25,779 nt of DNA from Embleya sp040605455 (GTDB lineage Bacteria; Actinomycetota; Actinomycetes; Streptomycetales; Streptomycetaceae): positions 1-25,779 of the forward strand of contig NZ_JBEXCV010000130.1 of the NCBI RefSeq assembly GCF_040605455.1, in the 5' to 3' direction. The notes below the pieces were generated by a model. It was not told the origin of the DNA and did not search any database. It saw only the letters and a list, made by a program, of their open reading frames with translations. This document shows positions 21,888 to 25,779 of the stretch, piece by piece. How positions within the stretch are numbered: the first letter of the stretch is position 1; every line of letters begins with the position of its first letter. Made by a program: the position numbers and the translations under genes.

Positions 21888-23330
21888 ATGAGCAGCCCAC
21901 ACACCCCGGACAGCGCCGCCGACCCCGGCCCCGGCCGGACCGACACCGGCCCCGAGGGCACCCACCACCTCGGTCACACCCTCAAGCCCCGGCACATGAC
22001 CATGCTCGCGCTCGGCGGCGCGATCGGGGCCGGGCTCTTCGTCAGCACCGGCGCGGGCATCCACACCGCCGGGCCGGGCATCCTGATCTCCTACGCGCTC
22101 GCCTCGGTGCTGGTGTTGCTGGTGATGCGGATGCTCGGCGAGATGGCGGCGGCCGTGCCGCGCAGCGGTTCGTTCTCCGAGTACGCGGGGGCCGCCTTCG
22201 GGCGGTGGGCCGGCTTCACCGTGGGTTGGCTGTACTGGTGGATGGTCACCATCGTGCTGGCCGTCGAGGCGTCCGGCGCCGCGGCGATCGCGCACGGATG
22301 GGTGCCGGGCATCCCGATCTGGGTGTTCTCGCTGATCATCATGCTGGTGTTCACCGGCGCGAACCTGCTCGCCGTGCGCTCGTTCGGCGAGTCCGAGTTC
22401 TGGTTCGCCACCATCAAGATTTTGGCCATCGTCGGGTTCCTGGCACTCGGCGTGGCGGCGATCGTGGGATGGCTGCCCGACGTCGACGCGCCCGGGCTGA
22501 GCAACCTCACCGGCAACGGCGGCTTCCTGCCCAACGGGTGGGACGGGGTGATCACCGGCCTGCTCGCGGTCGCCTTCTCCTTCGGCGGCCTGGAGATCGT
22601 CACCATCGCCGCCGCCGAGTCGAACGACCCGGCCCGCAATGTGGCCCGCGCGGTGCGCGCCGCGGTATGGCGGATCCTGCTCTTCTACATCGGTTCGGTG
22701 GCGATCATCGCGACCCTGCTGCCGTGGGATTCCGACCGGCTCGGCAGCCCGTACGTCTCCGTTCTGGAGGACATCGGCATCCCGGGCGCCGCGCACGTGA
22801 TGGACGTGGTCGTCTTCACCGCGCTGCTCTCCGCCCTGAACTCGATGTTGTACGGCGCTTCGCGGATGGCGTTCTCGCTGTCCCGGCGCGGCGAGGGGCC
22901 CCGGCGGCTGTCCCGGGTGGCGGACAACGGCGTCCCGCGGACCGCCGTACTGGCCTCCTCGGCGTTCGGCTTCCTGGCCGCGCTGCTCAACGTGTGGTGG
23001 CCCGAGCAGGTGTTCAAGCACCTGCTGAACTCGGTCGGCGCGATGCTGCTCTTCGTCTGGTTCGCGATCGCCGCGTCGCAGCTGGTGCTGCGCCGCCGGA
23101 TCGAGCGCGAGGACCCGGGCCGCCTGCTGGTGCGGATGTGGGGCTTCCCGTATCTGACCTGGTTCGTGATGCTCGCCCTCGCGGCGGTGTCGATCCTGAT
23201 GCTGTTCGACACCAACGCCCGCCCCCAGCTGCTCTCCTCGGTCGTCGTGGTGGCCGTCGTACTGGGCTTCGCCCTGGTCCGCGAGGCCCGCCGGCGCGAC
23301 CTGCGCAGGCGGGCGGACGGCCGGTTCTGA
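21888..23330 (+). CDS. Amino acid permease (APC superfamily, GabP/AAT-like)
   Basis: A 480-residue transporter with about 12 membrane helices. HTLKPRHMTMLALGGAIGAGLF (about 26-47) is the amino-acid-transporter family start motif, SGSFSEYAG and the GLEIVTIAAAES segment of helix six are also typical, and ALNSMLYGASRMAFSLS marks the eighth region. The sequence is closest in pattern to GABA/aromatic amino-acid permeases that take up substrate with protons. The ATG at 21888 lacks a strong ribosome site. GATACT at about 21836 may be the -10 of its own promoter, with TTGCCG 19 bases upstream. The substrate is not provable; GABA or another amino acid is a reasonable guess given the GABA and agmatine genes elsewhere in the window. 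It converges with the DUF5996 gene. Confidence 0.88.
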   Translation: MSSPHTPDSAADPGPGRTDTGPEGTHHLGHTLKPRHMTMLALGGAIGAGLFVSTGAGIHTAGPGILISYALASVLVLLVMRMLGEMAAAVPRSGSFSEYAGAAFGRWAGFTVGWLYWWMVTIVLAVEASGAAAIAHGWVPGIPIWVFSLIIMLVFTGANLLAVRSFGESEFWFATIKILAIVGFLALGVAAIVGWLPDVDAPGLSNLTGNGGFLPNGWDGVITGLLAVAFSFGGLEIVTIAAAESNDPARNVARAVRAAVWRILLFYIGSVAIIATLLPWDSDRLGSPYVSVLEDIGIPGAAHVMDVVVFTALLSALNSMLYGASRMAFSLSRRGEGPRRLSRVADNGVPRTAVLASSAFGFLAALLNVWWPEQVFKHLLNSVGAMLLFVWFAIAASQLVLRRRIEREDPGRLLVRMWGFPYLTWFVMLALAAVSILMLFDTNARPQLLSSVVVVAVVLGFALVREARRRDLRRRADGRF

Positions 23331-23351
23331 CCCGACTCCTGGCCACGGCGC

Positions 23352-24344
23352 TCACAGACCGGCGCGCGCCAGGGCCTGGAGCTGCTCGCTGGTCGGGCAC
23401 CAGTTGGACCGCATCTCGTCGGTCGGCCAGCCCGCCAGGGTGGCACTCGCGGCGAAGTTGGACTGGAGGTAGCCCAGCAGCGTGCGGCGCGGGTCCTCGG
23501 CCAGGCGGACCACGTCGTAGGGGAGCGTCGACCGCGAGCCGTCCGGCAGCCAGGCCGCCTCGCGCGGCGACAGCGGCTGCTTCTCGACGCCGTCCGGCTT
23601 GGGCGCGGCGTAGGAGTAGTAGGCCGGATAGGTGACGGTCGGGTCACCGGCCCAGAAGCCGAACGAGATCACCTCGTGCGAGTACGCCTCGGCGGTCACC
23701 GGATCCACGCCGCTCGTCGGTGGCTCGACCCGCTTGCCGGAGAACCGGGTCAGCGCGAGGTCGAACGAGTGCCAGAACAGCTGTACGGGCGAGGTCTTGC
23801 CGTCGAACCAGCCCATGAACTCCTCGAACACGTCCGCCGACCAGGTCAGGATTCGCCAGAAGCGCTGCGCGTACTCGGCCTGGTAGCTCGCGTGCGCGGT
23901 GTCCTCACGAAACGGCGTGCTCAGGTGCGGTACGCCGAACGGCCGCTCCAGCAACGGCACGTCGATGCCCAGGTCGGCCAGCACCCCGTGCACCGCGACA
24001 TCGAACTCGGTCACGCTCAGCCCGTCCACGAGTGCGATCTCGCGCACGTCGCCGCGATCGGTGCGAAAGACCACGCGGTGGTCGACGAAGTCGAACGCGA
24101 TGTCGAACGCGATGCCGGCCATGGTCATCCGGCGCGTGGTAAAGCCTCGGGCGTCCACCGTGAAGGTGATGTTCCACCAGTGGTTCTGTGGATGGCTCAC
24201 GGCGAGCTTGACCTTGCCGACGATCTGCGCGAACAGGTGCAGCGTGTCGAGGGTGTCCACCCAGGCGTCGTAAGGGAGTTCCGGAAGCCGAGGCGGCTCG
24301 GCGGGCTCGGCGGCCCGTGCGCGGTTGCTCGAAGGGGTACCCAT
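23352..24344 (-). CDS. DUF5996 family protein
   Basis: A 330-residue soluble protein matching the actinobacterial DUF5996 pattern. It contains LPYDAWVDTLDTLHLFAQIVGKVKLA, then NHWWNITFTVDARGFTT, FRTDRGDVREIALVDG, LFWHSFDLALTRFSGK, SHEVISFGFWAGD and a C-terminal LQSNFAASATLAGW. The function is unknown; conserved Trp/His residues suggest ligand binding or catalysis. The start at 24344 (MGTPSSNRAR) has no Shine-Dalgarno sequence, but GAGAAT ends 6 bases before it, consistent with a leaderless transcript. It is divergent from the FAD monooxygenase, and their 154-base shared region may carry common control. Confidence 0.8.
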   Translation of the reverse strand: MGTPSSNRARAAEPAEPPRLPELPYDAWVDTLDTLHLFAQIVGKVKLAVSHPQNHWWNITFTVDARGFTTRRMTMAGIAFDIAFDFVDHRVVFRTDRGDVREIALVDGLSVTEFDVAVHGVLADLGIDVPLLERPFGVPHLSTPFREDTAHASYQAEYAQRFWRILTWSADVFEEFMGWFDGKTSPVQLFWHSFDLALTRFSGKRVEPPTSGVDPVTAEAYSHEVISFGFWAGDPTVTYPAYYSYAAPKPDGVEKQPLSPREAAWLPDGSRSTLPYDVVRLAEDPRRTLLGYLQSNFAASATLAGWPTDEMRSNWCPTSEQLQALARAGL

Positions 24345-24498
24345 GCGCCGATTCTCGCCTTTCGACACCCCATCCGCCCCGTTTTGCTCCGCCGTCCGGG
24401 CCGGTCCACGCGATTGCGCGCCACCCCCCGAACGGGCGGACGCGGCCGGCGCGTACCCTGCGTGCGACAACATCCCAACCACCTGTACAGGGGCACTC

Positions 24499-25695
24499 GT
24501 GCGCGTTGTCGTCGCCGGAGCCGGCATCGGCGGGCTGGCCACAGCCCTGAGTCTGTACGCGGCGGGTATCACCGACGTGACCGTGTACGAGGCGGTCGAG
24601 GAAATCCGCCCGCTCGGCGTCGGCATCGACCTGCTGCCGCACGCGGTACGCGAACTGAGCGAACTGGGCCTGTACGACGACGTCGCCGAGATCTCGGTGG
24701 CCACCGCCGAGTCGGTCCACCACGACCGCTTCGGCCGGCGGCTCCGCACCGAGCCGCGGGGTCTGGCCGCCGGCTATGCGTGGCCACAGTTCTCGGTCCA
24801 CCGGGGCGAGTTGCAAATGCTCCTGCTGCGCGGCCAACTGGCCTGGCTGGGCGCCGAGTCGCTGCGTACGGGCCTGCGGCTGAGCGGCTACGCCCAGACC
24901 GCCGACGGAGTCACCGTCGAGTTCACCGACCCCGCCGGCAATACCGTCACCGACGAGGCCGACGTGCTGATCGCCGCCGACGGCATCGACTCGGCGGGGC
25001 GCGCGCTGATGTACCCGAGCGAGGGTCCACCCACCTGGCACGGCCGGGTCCTGTGGCGCGGCGTGTCACCCGCACCGGCCTTGCTCACCGGCCACACCAC
25101 GATCGTGGCGGGTGACGGCGACCAGAGGTTCGTCGCGCACCCCCTGCGAGCAGCCGAGGGCGAGCGCCCCGCACTCCTGAACTGGCTCGCCGAACGCCCC
25201 CACCCGGGCCCGCCGGCACAGCCCGGCGACTGGCAACGACCGGCCGAACTCGACACGATCCTGGCCCACTTCGCGGACTGGGAGTTCGACTGGCTGGACG
25301 TACCGACGCTGATCGCGAACGCGGACGTCGCGTACGAATACCCGATGGTGGACCGCGACCCACTGCCGAGCTGGTCCGACGGACGGGTAACCCTCCTCGG
25401 CGACGCGGCCCACGCCACGTTCCCGATCGGCATCGACGGCGCCTCCCAGGCCATCCTCGACGCACGCGTCCTGGCCCACGAACTGGCCACCCACAGCGAC
25501 CCGATCGAGGCCCTCTCCCGCTACGAGGAACTACGCCGCCCGGCAACGACGACCCTGCAACAAAGCAATCGAGCCCACGGCCCAGGCACGCTCCCCCACC
25601 CCACGCCCACCCCCGGCACGGGCCACGACGCCAAGGCCCTGAACGAACGGGCGTCCTACTCGGTAACCAACAACAAAACAACAACCGAAAGCTGA
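24499..25695 (+). CDS. FAD-dependent monooxygenase (PhzS/salicylate-hydroxylase-like)
   Basis: A 398-residue group A flavoprotein monooxygenase. The N-terminal dinucleotide-binding GAGIGGLATAL is at 7-17, then LGVGIDLLPHAVREL and GLAAGYAWPQFSVHRGELQ. VLIAADGIDSAGR is the DG motif, and GDAAHATFPIGIDGASQAI (GD at 301-302) is the second FAD-ribityl motif. The pattern follows the PhzS-like flavin-dependent oxidoreductases, which hydroxylate aromatic or phenazine-type compounds with NAD(P)H and O2. The final 50 residues are Pro/Thr-rich and may be disordered. The GTG start has CAGGGG a few bases upstream, and TACCCT at 24454 is a possible -10. No biosynthetic partner is visible. Nothing further is supported from 25696 to the window end. 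Confidence 0.87.
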   Translation: MRVVVAGAGIGGLATALSLYAAGITDVTVYEAVEEIRPLGVGIDLLPHAVRELSELGLYDDVAEISVATAESVHHDRFGRRLRTEPRGLAAGYAWPQFSVHRGELQMLLLRGQLAWLGAESLRTGLRLSGYAQTADGVTVEFTDPAGNTVTDEADVLIAADGIDSAGRALMYPSEGPPTWHGRVLWRGVSPAPALLTGHTTIVAGDGDQRFVAHPLRAAEGERPALLNWLAERPHPGPPAQPGDWQRPAELDTILAHFADWEFDWLDVPTLIANADVAYEYPMVDRDPLPSWSDGRVTLLGDAAHATFPIGIDGASQAILDARVLAHELATHSDPIEALSRYEELRRPATTTLQQSNRAHGPGTLPHPTPTPGTGHDAKALNERASYSVTNNKTTTES

Positions 25696-25779
25696 CCAAT
25701 CCCCCACCCACCGCACCACGCGAAGTACACTCCGGCCGGCGACGGGCAGGGGGCGGGCGGGCGCGGGCCGACGGGCGGG

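Noticed and set aside
25696..25779. Start of a further gene at the right edge
   Set aside because: Only a possible TACACT hexamer and G/C-rich text are present; no start codon with coding pattern before the window ends.

Overview
The window is about 25.8 kb of very GC-rich DNA. It has strong third-position GC bias, frequent GTG starts, Shine-Dalgarno-less starts sitting about 6 bases behind a -10-like hexamer, TerD proteins, NarL-type two-component systems and many TetR regulators. All of this points to a filamentous actinomycete of the Streptomyces/Embleya/Yinghuangia kind. The species cannot be fixed from the sequence. No rRNA, tRNA, CRISPR array, intact transposase or phage gene was seen.

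Left part (1-5.1 kb). A minus-strand pair holds a succinate-semialdehyde-type aldehyde dehydrogenase and a partial DUF1232 membrane protein. A glyoxalase-fold protein follows, then the leucine-rich-repeat tail and N-terminal remnant of what looks like a gutted NACHT/NLR-type gene. Next is a well-defined regulatory unit: a TetR repressor divergent from an azoreductase-SugE/Gdx pair, with two near-identical palindromic operators placed over the promoters.

Centre (5.2-13.6 kb). A MacB-type ABC exporter (ATPase plus an 854-residue permease) is followed by a NarL-type histidine kinase and response regulator. A 14-bp hairpin separates the ABC genes from the kinase and suggests that the kinase starts at 8776. 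Then come a two-domain TerD protein, a convergent small membrane-anchored PASTA protein with a shared bidirectional terminator, and a second TetR regulator.

Right-centre (13.7-19.3 kb). A pterin-4a-carbinolamine dehydratase is followed by about 620 gene-free bases that include three tandem ~97-bp repeats, and then a small membrane protein. The most interesting unit is the minus-strand operon ureAB-ureC-agmatine deiminase. Its urease alpha subunit keeps all nickel ligands but has Ala in place of the flap cysteine, and no urease accessory gene lies nearby. Its promoter (TTGACA-17-TTCAAT) carries two inverted copies of a 15-bp operator. A related site lies in front of the TetR gene at 13608, which suggests that TetR protein is the operon's regulator.

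Right part (19.3-25.8 kb). A pseudogene graveyard (pieces of an amidohydrolase, a HAD phosphatase and a WYL regulator) abuts a family I inorganic pyrophosphatase that lacks one of the conserved DxDxxD-type aspartates. Then follow an enoyl-CoA hydratase/isomerase, an amino-acid (GabP-like) permease, a DUF5996 protein and a PhzS-like FAD monooxygenase. The agmatine deiminase, urease-like enzyme, GABA-type permease and succinate-semialdehyde dehydrogenase could all serve arginine/polyamine nitrogen use, but only the first two are physically linked.
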